Of a DNA stretch of 64,000 nucleotides, positions 53,801-60,784 are shown in pieces; within the stretch, counting starts at the first letter, position 1, and each line of letters begins with the position of its first letter. The translations under genes and the position numbers were made by a program. This DNA is from Legionella sp. PC997 (GTDB lineage Bacteria; Pseudomonadota; Gammaproteobacteria; Legionellales; Legionellaceae): the NCBI RefSeq assembly GCF_014109825.1, contig NZ_CP059576.1, positions 3,455,501 to 3,519,500 of the forward strand. The letters are read 5' to 3'. Below the pieces are notes generated by a model. It did no database searches and was not told the DNA's origin. It saw nothing but the letters and a program-made list of their open reading frames with translations.

Positions 53801-55571
53801 CTCTTTCCTCTTGAAAGGCTTTTAACCGATCACCAAAAAACCAGCGGATAATGGGTAACCCATACCAAAAGATAGAAGTACCCAGGCTATCTATCCTCTC
53901 CTTATTACTCTTGGAAGCTGATTCGATAGCGCTCGTTTTACTGTCTATTTCAGCGCTTTGATTTTTTAGAGATAATTTTAAATCCCCCCAATTTTTATTC
54001 TGTTCTGTTAATAAACGATTTATCTCTTCCTCACTAGTTTCCGCTTTTTTTTCTATTTCTTGTTGTTCACTTTTTGCAGATTCACCCTGTTGAGCGAAAC
54101 TACGCTGATTTTCTCTGATTCTTCTAATGCTTGAATTGACTTGTTGACTCAAATTCTCCAAATGTTTTCTTAAACGCAGTAAAGTATCTTGCATCGGGAA
54201 TCGCTGAGAGAGCTCAAGCAGTTCATCTGAAAGCTTTGCTATTTTTTGCCTTTTTTCTTCTAGGTCCTGTGATGGGTCAAAAGAACGTAATTCTTCTGCA
54301 AATTTAAGCGCAGCTTCTTTAAAAGCTGCATTGACATGGTCTATCTCATCAAATATTTTTATAGCATCGTGTAAATCTTGCGAATTATCGAGCAAATTAT
54401 TTTCTTTTAAAAAGTTAAGTCTTTCATTATGTTGTGCTTTTACAATTTCTAATTGGGCTAAGGCGTTTTCCTGATCGGAATAAAATTCCTTATAATTTTG
54501 TTCAATTTCTTCATGTTTTTTATTTACTACCTTATGATCGTTCTCTGCCTGCGAGCTCAGGTGTGCAACTCGTTTAGAAAATTCTACAATGCGGCTATTG
54601 ATTTCTTGATATCTTGACTGACTTAATTTCACTGCCTCTAAACTCTTTTCGAGCAAGATTTCGCCTAATTTTTTAAAATTGCTTAAGTCCTCTCCAGAAT
54701 ATATCTTTTCTGCTTCCTCAAAATATTTGAGGTGGACTTGCTCTTTTTGTTTTTCCTCTAATAAAAGTTTTTCAATATTTTTTAATTCTGCTTCAAGTTC
54801 CTGCACCTCTTTACCGTATTTTTTAAGGTTCTTTAAATTTATTCCGATATCAGCCGGTATTTCTATGTTGCTTATTACCTTTTCAATTGCACTTATATTT
54901 TGATTATTACTTTCAACTTGTTCCTGGGCTATATCTCCGATTTGCATCAATACTACGGGACGAGCTAAATTTTCCAAGGAGGAAAGATGATTGTCTGAAT
55001 TTGCTTTTTTCAATTCCTTGATTAAAATCAGATAATTTTGCCGTAGAACTGGGGTTTTTTCTAAATCTGTAGGTGAGATTTTTTTTAATTTTTCAATTAT
55101 TAAATCAATGTAGGCGCCTTCTAAAGATTTATTTTTTGCCAGCAATCCCCGAGTAATGAGCACACACGCACTCAGACTCATATTTGTCAAAAGCGTATAT
55201 TTGAATTCCGATGTATCCTTTAGTTTTATTTGTTGTAATAAATTCATCCTCATCTGTTTCAGTTGCGCAGTGTAAACTGAACTATTACCAACATTCGATT
55301 GATAACCTTTCAATATCAAGTCTAATTTTTGGCAATATTCTCTGGAGGGATTGATAAAGATTAAATAGCTACTCAAGAGCTCACCCATGAGTTTTACAAT
55401 TGCATTATTTTTATCCTCTCCAATCATTCCATTTAAATAAGCTAGGAGGAATTGAAGTTCCTCTCCTGGTGTTTCAAGTTTAGAGGAGTCTGCAATAACA
55501 GCATTAAACTCTTCTCGGTTAGAATCATTTAAGACGCTTTGAAGTCGTTGTTCTACTATTTTATTAAACAT
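50886..55571 (-). CDS. Giant coiled-coil and ankyrin-repeat protein, effector candidate
   Basis: 1561 aa, the longest gene here. Residues 1-200 are helical. About 225-560 form long coiled coils (EVQELEAELKNIEKLLLEEK, KSEQQEIEKKAETSEEEINR). A hydrophobic patch near 570-585 (SIFWYGLPIIRWFFGD) could touch a membrane. Coils continue to about 740. Ankyrin repeats occupy about 760-1060 (NNALHFAAHKGEVGAASLLL, TPLHLAVAKGNLEIVDLLL), with more around 1160-1200 and 1395-1480 (PPLHLAILYAKSSDS, ETTLHLLAQRSDPAAL). The C-terminus is polar and Glu-rich (KKKQEEPQHQQETKKLSG). No signal peptide or enzymatic motif. Possible tether between host membranes and proteins. Confidence 0.8.
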   Translation of the reverse strand: MFNKIVEQRLQSVLNDSNREEFNAVIADSSKLETPGEELQFLLAYLNGMIGEDKNNAIVKLMGELLSSYLIFINPSREYCQKLDLILKGYQSNVGNSSVYTAQLKQMRMNLLQQIKLKDTSEFKYTLLTNMSLSACVLITRGLLAKNKSLEGAYIDLIIEKLKKISPTDLEKTPVLRQNYLILIKELKKANSDNHLSSLENLARPVVLMQIGDIAQEQVESNNQNISAIEKVISNIEIPADIGINLKNLKKYGKEVQELEAELKNIEKLLLEEKQKEQVHLKYFEEAEKIYSGEDLSNFKKLGEILLEKSLEAVKLSQSRYQEINSRIVEFSKRVAHLSSQAENDHKVVNKKHEEIEQNYKEFYSDQENALAQLEIVKAQHNERLNFLKENNLLDNSQDLHDAIKIFDEIDHVNAAFKEAALKFAEELRSFDPSQDLEEKRQKIAKLSDELLELSQRFPMQDTLLRLRKHLENLSQQVNSSIRRIRENQRSFAQQGESAKSEQQEIEKKAETSEEEINRLLTEQNKNWGDLKLSLKNQSAEIDSKTSAIESASKSNKERIDSLGTSIFWYGLPIIRWFFGDRLKAFQEERETLSATNKTLGQLESSLQKIKKEADKIAFSEAPVRDFTSLQGAYSELEHLEKKESFNQYIPSLFSIAESKYVEVLERIAELTKDRNELLHQLEIKTAVVEDFTRKVAEIQKKIDLLESHKERTLTDLLIEEHGKEEEGIDLTQIGNKQFLLHLQSSAETGNLDQIKLIMEHCIHLDAPSSNGNNALHFAAHKGEVGAASLLLSKEEPWHSKNKDGNTPLHFAALGGKPQMVELFLANLRDKDSNFKNYKGNTPLHLAVAKGNLEIVDLLLRDLKTKNLEWNLSNASGHTPLDSAVFLGKTVVVNLLIDDLIERGVHTQATDQFNNLLFIAYKKYSEAEEPNKTEKRNSFELIIQRLKEQGARFDLSKQDSAGNNIFHLAAKNGDIQRIKELTNQDKSLLSQFMSSPIDFFVSNPINKENPEGKTPLQLALDNDHLHAVRLLILSGAKIDKQTFATEKGKLFLAEVSSTENKEIYARFLKEGLITSPTQKGIGSSELAEKTSTVDDNAELAEDNDEPNAQERLEEERLGREREVSVQNKIKDIGSMDFNEKRVRDALIGEIKAAPLQDKSRLANAKDKNGNNLLHVLINNKEEKAVKEICQYADVYIKDRSNKSALTLATESFQEKNGSLMRVFKRIDDSKEAQIYKAVEEKARKQDLVQLKSLKVMFQMRLVIQQLLPKHKSLILALKIKKLELINKRVRENSDEVFNEMQETKHKTENRIMRPLASQRVVELQKEMMGLIEILKKDIASMEVQLKSRRDAEKYQWHSREQDTPLHQDIKRGEIDIWNQRRNAEALAENINKMSDGYPPLHLAILYAKSSDSQEEQETSLHMAKFLIEKGADINAKNTKGETTLHLLAQRSDPAALEIMKLLKARQVQTEAVDKDGNNARQIAKREYNQNFLNLFSTKCEGVIKKGITFFTAPEQEPAMVLSKNKTKEGPVFEDKTNLFKQMRKKKQEEPQHQQETKKLSG

Positions 55572-55866
55572 AAATGTAATCTCTAAATTGAGTCATCAAG
55601 GGCGATTATTGAGCGAATTAAGCGATAATTATACATTTAGTTTATTAAGCCAACATTAATGGGGAGTTTTTATGATTTGAGGATAGTATCGAAAATTTCT
55701 TGTTACCTAACGCAAGGTAATCATGCGCGGGTTTATAGGGAATACTGTTTTATTATAAATTAATTACATTAAGGACTTATTAATTACCTGGGATCTAACA
55801 AGCGATTGAGGCGAAGTGCCTAAGGACATTGGATGATGAGTAAAACGATAAAGCTTACGCACTTAC
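55572..55866. other. Gap between the giant gene and the RAYT element
   Basis: About 295 bases, no ORF. On the reverse strand CTTAATTCGCTCAAT near 55608-55622 loosely recalls a PmrA box but fails the consensus. Confidence 0.4.
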
Positions 55867-56770
55867 GGGGTCAGGCCTTGCACACTTATGGGGTCAGGCC
55901 TTGAATTGTGAATTTTCGAAACTATAGTCGTAATTTTTGACTATTTTACTCACACTAGAATAATGCAAGCAAAAATATTCTCCAATTTCTTTTAAACTAA
56001 ATTGACCACTTTTGTACGCAACTTGAATTCCTTCATTTCTTGTACTGGTCTTTTGCTCTATCTCTTTTAAAGTGTAATTCTCTGGTTCATATTGAGTTTT
56101 TGGAATATCTATTAGATTCATTTGAGGGTCGATTTTTTTCAACATCTCATTAATAAACTCATCATTTCCCAAGTAAATTTGTTTTTTTAAATCACTCCAT
56201 GGTGACTTACTCGTTATTCCATCAATGACAAATTCTCGATATTTATGAATGGCTACGGCCACATCTTCACTAAATAAACAAAGAATTTTATCTGTATGCA
56301 ACCAATTGGGTTTAGACTCTTTTAATGTCGTAGCTTGATAACTACTCCATTTCCATTCATCTGGTGAAGTAACCATTTTTGCGCGTACAGGATTTAATAC
56401 AATGTATCTTGATAACTCAAGCAAATAACCCTCTTTATCAACTAATATTGCTTTGAATCGTCCTTGAAAAACGTGCCCCACGCGATTGTGGGTTCGATTA
56501 AATCTTTGAGTATAGACACCACATCTTAAGCATACCTCAGAAAATGTCTTTAAAAATAGATTTCTATCTTCCTCTGAAATGTAGATACGCTCCTGACCAT
56601 CTCCTCTTGAGGTGATATGATACAACGCTCCTGGGAACTCTATTCGCAGTGATCTTGCCATGTTGGACTATTAATTATCTTTTCCTTGAGTGTTTTTAAT
56701 TCATTCCATTCTGAGCGTCAATAGACTCCATCAATCTTCAATTGAAATTCACAATTCAAGGCCTGACCCC
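55867..56770 (-). mobile_element. RAYT element bounded by inverted REP-like motifs
   Basis: The motif GGGGTCAGGCCTTG occurs at 55867-55880 and 55890-55903, and inverted at 56757-56770. The inner left and the right copies are perfect inverted repeats over 26 bases (55890-55915 against 56745-56770). Between them is a single REP-associated tyrosine transposase gene. This is the layout of a REPtron: transposase plus the palindromic repeats it is thought to mobilise. Confidence 0.85.
55894..56661 (-). CDS. REP-associated tyrosine transposase, HUH motif deleted
   Basis: 255 aa, Y1_Tnp/TnpA-REP family: LRIEFPGALYHITSRGDGQE at the start, GVYTQRFNRTHNRVGHVFQG then RFKAILVDKEGYLLELSRYI and VLNPVRA, with the catalytic-Tyr helix kept. 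Intact relatives have about 40 residues between the EV(C)L and GVYTQRFN segments that include the NHYH HUH metal site; here EVCLRCGVYTQ joins directly, in frame. A C-terminal HTH-like segment is present (GQFSLKEIGEYFCLHYSSVS). Without HUH it should be catalytically dead. Its stop codon lies inside the left repeat. Confidence 0.88.
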   Translation of the reverse strand: MARSLRIEFPGALYHITSRGDGQERIYISEEDRNLFLKTFSEVCLRCGVYTQRFNRTHNRVGHVFQGRFKAILVDKEGYLLELSRYIVLNPVRAKMVTSPDEWKWSSYQATTLKESKPNWLHTDKILCLFSEDVAVAIHKYREFVIDGITSKSPWSDLKKQIYLGNDEFINEMLKKIDPQMNLIDIPKTQYEPENYTLKEIEQKTSTRNEGIQVAYKSGQFSLKEIGEYFCLHYSSVSKIVKNYDYSFENSQFKA

Positions 56771-56932
56771 ATTATTAATATGATCGTGAATTTTCCAAAA
56801 CCGGAATTATTTCGCTCACGCCCCTTAGCTTGAAAATACATGCTATATTTCATGAGAGAAGGATGGGAAAAAGTCGTTTCTCATAAGCTCATTTTCACCA
56901 TACGTTAAAGCTCTGGGCAGGAGGAGGTAGAA

Positions 56933-57706
56933 ATGACTACTGCAGGGGTATACTATAAAGAGTGCCCTAGAGGTATGACTATTGACGAATGGGCCGCACG
57001 TGTCGATTTAGCTGCACTCTATCGTCTTGTTGCCTGGAAAGGTTGGGACGATTTGATCTTCACTCACATATCAATGCGAGTACCTGGAAGCAAACACCAT
57101 TACCTGCTAAGCCCATTCGGCTTGATGTTTGAAGAAGTGACCGCTTCAAGCCTGATAAAGGTTGATGTAGAAGGCAATGTGATTGAGTCGGAAAGCAAAA
57201 TGATTAATCCAGCAGCTTTTGCCATCCACAGTGCAATCCATAAGGCACGTGACGATGCAAAATGCATTATCCATCTTCATACCCTAGATGGTGTTGCGCT
57301 TTCTGTCTGCGCAGAAGGGCTATTACCACTAACGCAGAATGCCATGATCATTGGTGGCGAGCTTGCCTATCATGACTATGAAGGTATTGTACTTGATTCT
57401 CACGAAGGGGAACAGCTGGTTGCTGATTTAGGCTCCAAACATCTCATGCTGCTTCGCAATCATGGAACATTAGCGGTGGGACCTAACTGTGGGGCTGCCT
57501 GGTTACTGATTTACTACTTAGAATCTGCCTGCTCCATGCAGTTGCGCGCCACAACCCATAGCAGAGAACTAAATAAACCGATACAGGGTATTCCTGAAAA
57601 AGTTCAAAAAATGAGTCGCGCTTGGTACGATGGAACCTTGGGGACATTTGCCTGGCCTACTTTTCTGCGAAAACTTGAGCGCATTGATTCTAGGTACCGA
57701 ACCTAA
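56933..57706 (+). CDS. Class II aldolase/adducin family protein
   Basis: 257 aa with a GAGGAGG ribosome site. Family motifs: LAALYRLVAWKGWDDLIFTH, LLSPFGLMFEEVTASSLIKV, CIIHLHTLDGVALSVCAEG with zinc-ligand HxH near residue 113, and LLRNHGTLAVGPNCGAAW with the third His near 176. Bacterial members are sugar-phosphate aldolases, epimerases or decarboxylase-like enzymes. It runs 12 bases ahead of an Fe/2OG dioxygenase gene, so the pair probably acts in one small pathway, of unknown substrate. Confidence 0.9.
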   Translation: MTTAGVYYKECPRGMTIDEWAARVDLAALYRLVAWKGWDDLIFTHISMRVPGSKHHYLLSPFGLMFEEVTASSLIKVDVEGNVIESESKMINPAAFAIHSAIHKARDDAKCIIHLHTLDGVALSVCAEGLLPLTQNAMIIGGELAYHDYEGIVLDSHEGEQLVADLGSKHLMLLRNHGTLAVGPNCGAAWLLIYYLESACSMQLRATTHSRELNKPIQGIPEKVQKMSRAWYDGTLGTFAWPTFLRKLERIDSRYRT

Positions 57707-57718
57707 AGAAACCTACGT

Positions 57719-58699
57719 ATGAAAACATATACCATTTTAGAACAAGGCATTCATTTTCTTACCAGAAAGCATACGTCAATTCCTACACAAGAGCTTAAAG
57801 GAGAATGCGCCTGGAAGGCTAAGGAAATTGGAAGTCCTGAAACATTCGCCCATCATTTGTCTTTAGCTGAAACCAACGCTATAGATACTTTAGTTGATGA
57901 AGTGGAAGCAGTAGATATCAGCCTTGATGAAATCGGGCCAGGAGACTGGGGTAATGTCAATTTACAATTACTTATTGATGAATGTTGCACTGCATTGTTT
58001 AAAGGTCGAGGCTTTATCCTGATCCGCGGTATTCCGATTGAGCGTTGGTCAATAGCACGCGCTAAATTATTCATGGCAATTTTCGGCAGTCAATTTGGCC
58101 ATTTAGGCATCCAAAACCCACAAAATGACCTCATTGGGGAAGTATGTAATCACCCCGAGGTAAATAATAACTATGCACGGAATTACCTCACTAACCGGGA
58201 ATTTCGTCCTCATTGCGACGGCGCTGACCTACTGGGGCTCCTTACCATCCGACCTGCGGCACAAGGCGGGGAAAGTCGCTTGACGAGTTCAGTTTCTGTA
58301 TTCAATGCATTACGCAGCGAGTCACCACATCTGATACACCGATTGTTTGAACCTGTATTACTCGACTTACGCAACGAACAAGCACCAGGAACTCCCCCAG
58401 TTGTCTGGATAACACCTTGTGCACACCATGAGGGTCAACTTAAAACGGTTTATCTCTCAGATTATTTCCGAAGTGCAGACCGTCATCCGGGAGTTACAAT
58501 TGATCCTGAAGCGAAAATTTTGTTTGACCTATATGATCGTCTTGCCACTCACCCTGATCTTGAATTACGCTTCACTCTGAAAGCAGGAGATTTACTGATT
58601 ATCAATAACCACGTTATTCTCCATGCACGTGATGCATTTGTCGATGTACCCCATGCGAAACGACTTCTGCTTCGTTTCCTCGTATCCTCTAATCGCTAA
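57719..58699 (+). CDS. TauD/TfdA-family Fe(II)/2-oxoglutarate dioxygenase
   Basis: 326 aa. The iron triad is visible: FRPHCDGADLLGLL gives the H-x-D near residues 165-167, and VILHARDAFVDVPHAKRLLL gives the distal His near 300 and a 2OG-binding Arg. Also GRGFILIRGIPIERW and RPAAQGGESRLTSS as in TauD/clavaminate-synthase-like enzymes. Would hydroxylate a small organic substrate with 2-oxoglutarate and O2. Co-directional and nearly contiguous with the class II aldolase gene. Confidence 0.88.
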   Translation: MKTYTILEQGIHFLTRKHTSIPTQELKGECAWKAKEIGSPETFAHHLSLAETNAIDTLVDEVEAVDISLDEIGPGDWGNVNLQLLIDECCTALFKGRGFILIRGIPIERWSIARAKLFMAIFGSQFGHLGIQNPQNDLIGEVCNHPEVNNNYARNYLTNREFRPHCDGADLLGLLTIRPAAQGGESRLTSSVSVFNALRSESPHLIHRLFEPVLLDLRNEQAPGTPPVVWITPCAHHEGQLKTVYLSDYFRSADRHPGVTIDPEAKILFDLYDRLATHPDLELRFTLKAGDLLIINNHVILHARDAFVDVPHAKRLLLRFLVSSNR

Positions 58700-58734
58700 T
58701 TTGATAAATTATTGGACTTTGGAGTGTGCCTGAC

Positions 58735-58754
58735 ACTCAGTGTAGATACTGAGT
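58735..58754 (+). terminator. Hairpin after the dioxygenase gene
   Basis: Perfect 7-bp stem ACTCAGT / ACTGAGT with loop GTAGAT, 36 bases after the stop. TTGATTAT follows, not a T-run, so only a candidate. Confidence 0.4.
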
Positions 58755-58887
58755 TGATTATCGACAGTATCAATTTGTAAATACTTAACCCGTTTGAGAA
58801 GCAAAAAGATATGTAATTAACAAAGCTAAAAAATGGATTGATAATCAAATTAAATCAGGGACACTTAGACCAATCAAATAATACTAA

Positions 58888-58908
58888 ATGGTGCCGTTAT
58901 AGTGCCGC
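58888..58908. repeat. Island-edge repeat, copy 1
   Basis: ATGGTGCCGTTATAGTGCCG, two mismatches to the copy at 59065. The two copies bracket the tRNA/tmRNA 3'-end fragment. Confidence 0.6.
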
Positions 58909-58912
58909 GATA

Positions 58913-58944
58913 TGGTGGGGCGGCGGGAATCGAACCCGCTACCA
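58913..58944 (-). other. 3'-end fragment of a tRNA or tmRNA gene
   Basis: Read on the reverse strand it has a TpsiC arm (GCGGG TTCGATT CCCGC) followed by CGCCCCACCA, an acceptor strand with encoded CCA. The upstream 42 bases do not supply the rest of a tRNA. Such 3' fragments are what integrative elements leave at attachment sites. The sequence is close to the ssrA (tmRNA) 3' end, but I cannot tell which gene. Confidence 0.65.
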
Positions 58945-59064
58945 TACGTTTTGTTCTTTTCATGAAATACCACTAAAGACTATGAAAAACCATGTCAACT
59001 TTGGGCTATCGTTCTTTCTGCAAAATATATGAAGTAGTCTTTCGTCGTCTGTAATTGTCCTCAG

Positions 59065-59085
59065 ATGGTGCCGTTTTGGTGCCGC
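59065..59085. repeat. Island-edge repeat, copy 2
   Basis: ATGGTGCCGTTTTGGTGCCG, the first 17 bases of which also occur at 45147. Lies immediately after the end of the FRG gene. Confidence 0.6.
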
Positions 59086-59088
59086 TAA

Positions 59089-60060
59089 TTAAGAGGTGAG
59101 TTCAGTTTGCTCAACCACATCAGGAAAAAGATACGTCTTACTTATCCCCCTCTCTTTCAATAGCCCTTTAAGGTAACATAAGTTGCTTTCTGTTCGTTCA
59201 ATCAAAAACTCCTTAAGTTCAAATCTACAGATCTCTAATCGATTTTTATAGCGCTGGCTAAAATAATTTAATGATGGGAAGCCCCCGTTTTGCAAAAAGA
59301 AAGAACACGGATGGCGAAAATAGCTAAAAGTTCCCTCTTGCCTTTCTGCCCTAATGTTTTTTAAATGTATATTTCTATCAAGCATTTTAACTGGCGATAT
59401 GGGATCAAGGATTTTAAAAGCATATAAAGCAAGAAATTTGGAGTTTTGCTCACGCTTCTTTCCTAACGCAAAATGAATAGCCACATAAAAATTATGGGAC
59501 CAATCTAATGCTGCGGTTGGAATCCCGTAATGTTGGGGCAGTGTTTCGTCGACAGCAGCCAGATCTTCATAGGGATTAGCTTGCTGAATGAGTGTGCCAT
59601 CCTTTAAACTGTGGCGGTTAATAATGGTTGGGAGGTATCTTTCGAACATCTGTTGAAAAGTTGTTTCCTGTCGCCAATACACAGCGTCACGTAATAAAAA
59701 GCTGGCAGCATCCTGTTCAGAGACGTTATCGGGATTATTTTTAACAAAAAGATGGAGAGAATGGTTGTAGTGCATTATATATAAGCACCATTCTTTTAAT
59801 AAGTATATTGCTGGATGTTGCAAATGAATAGGATTGGACGAATACCATAAGGCTATAGCTTTTTTAATTTCTTCACTATTGAGCCATTCAGTAAGGATCG
59901 ATGGGGGAATATTAAAGTCTCTCTTCATTTGAGCAATCGAATGCTCTCTAAAAGCACTGGGTGTTAACTGATACCTAAAATCTTCATGTCCTCTGAAAAC
60001 ATACCCTTCCAAGGACAATTGCTCTAGCGTAGAGATTATAGTGCGGGTGCTTGCTGTCAT
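59089..60060 (-). CDS. FRG-domain protein
   Basis: 323 aa. FRG signature at residues about 19-30 (GYVFRGHEDFRYQLTPSAF), then the second conserved block PQHYGIPTAALDWSHNFYVA at about 182-201, IHFALGKK, and AERQEGTFSYF. FRG-domain proteins are frequent in phage-defence islands next to type I restriction genes; biochemical activity is not established. Divergent from the hsd genes with 76-120 bases between, at the edge of the island. Confidence 0.88.
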   Translation of the reverse strand: MTASTRTIISTLEQLSLEGYVFRGHEDFRYQLTPSAFREHSIAQMKRDFNIPPSILTEWLNSEEIKKAIALWYSSNPIHLQHPAIYLLKEWCLYIMHYNHSLHLFVKNNPDNVSEQDAASFLLRDAVYWRQETTFQQMFERYLPTIINRHSLKDGTLIQQANPYEDLAAVDETLPQHYGIPTAALDWSHNFYVAIHFALGKKREQNSKFLALYAFKILDPISPVKMLDRNIHLKNIRAERQEGTFSYFRHPCSFFLQNGGFPSLNYFSQRYKNRLEICRFELKEFLIERTESNLCYLKGLLKERGISKTYLFPDVVEQTELTS

Positions 60061-60181
60061 AAAATAAACTCCTTTTTAAAGACAGATATTGTTACATCCT
60101 TGACATTGATGCAAAATAAATTTGACATGATTTGTTTTGTCAGCAATAATTATAAACATCATTACTAAGGATGCAAATATT

Positions 60182-60784
60182 TTGGAACTGATAAACATCT
60201 CAACAATTAGTGCGGGCTACTCATTTCGCGGAAAAATACCCGAATTAAAAAATTCAGGTATTTATTGTGTTCAAATGAAAGACATTAATGAAACATATAA
60301 TGTAAACTGGAGCACAGTAATAGAGACTATATTACCTAGCCGCCAATCTCAGGTATCACTTCAGTCTGGGGATATTTTATTCGCAGCACGTGGCCAGCGT
60401 AATTACGCCGCATTAATAGATGCTGAGCTAAAAGAGCGTCTTGCGATGGCAGCACCTCAATTCTTTGTAATTCGTTTAAATGTTCCTGATGTTTTACCCG
60501 AATACATAGCTTGGTTTTTAAATCAAACTATCGCACAGCGCTATTTTCTCAGTAATGCTGAGGGTAGTACAACGCCAAGTATTCGTAGACAGGTATTAGA
60601 AGCAACACCAATTATTTTACCTACATTGAAGCAACAAAGAACCATCATAGAATTAGCTAAAACCATAAGCAAAGAAAAACAGTTAGCAGACAAAATGATC
60701 GCTAATGGTGAGTTACTTATGCAAACACTGCTTAATGAAATCAGCCAAACCCAATTGAATGAAGAGGAAGTTACATCATGCTAA
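60182..60784 (+). CDS. hsdS: Single-TRD HsdS-like specificity subunit
   Basis: 200 aa from a TTG at 60182 with AAGGA about ten bases upstream (a TTG at 60137 is the longest alternative). It is one half of a type I specificity subunit: LINISTISAGYSFRGKI, then VQMKDINETYNV, SGDILFAARGQRNYAALI and the closing QQRTIIELAKTISKEKQLAD helix. Normal HsdS has two such halves. Overlaps hsdM by seven bases, so it is translated in the operon. Half-size HsdS proteins can dimerise to read a symmetric site, or this may be a remnant. Confidence 0.75.
   Translation: MELINISTISAGYSFRGKIPELKNSGIYCVQMKDINETYNVNWSTVIETILPSRQSQVSLQSGDILFAARGQRNYAALIDAELKERLAMAAPQFFVIRLNVPDVLPEYIAWFLNQTIAQRYFLSNAEGSTTPSIRRQVLEATPIILPTLKQQRTIIELAKTISKEKQLADKMIANGELLMQTLLNEISQTQLNEEEVTSC

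Larger units (their letters stand above)
58700..59088. other. Island-edge intergenic region
   Basis: 389 bases holding a hairpin, two copies of a GGTGCCGTT repeat and a tRNA/tmRNA 3'-end fragment, listed separately. A 25-codon + frame ending in KKWIDNQIKSGTLRPIK (stop near 58880) has no start and may be a gene scrap. Confidence 0.5.
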
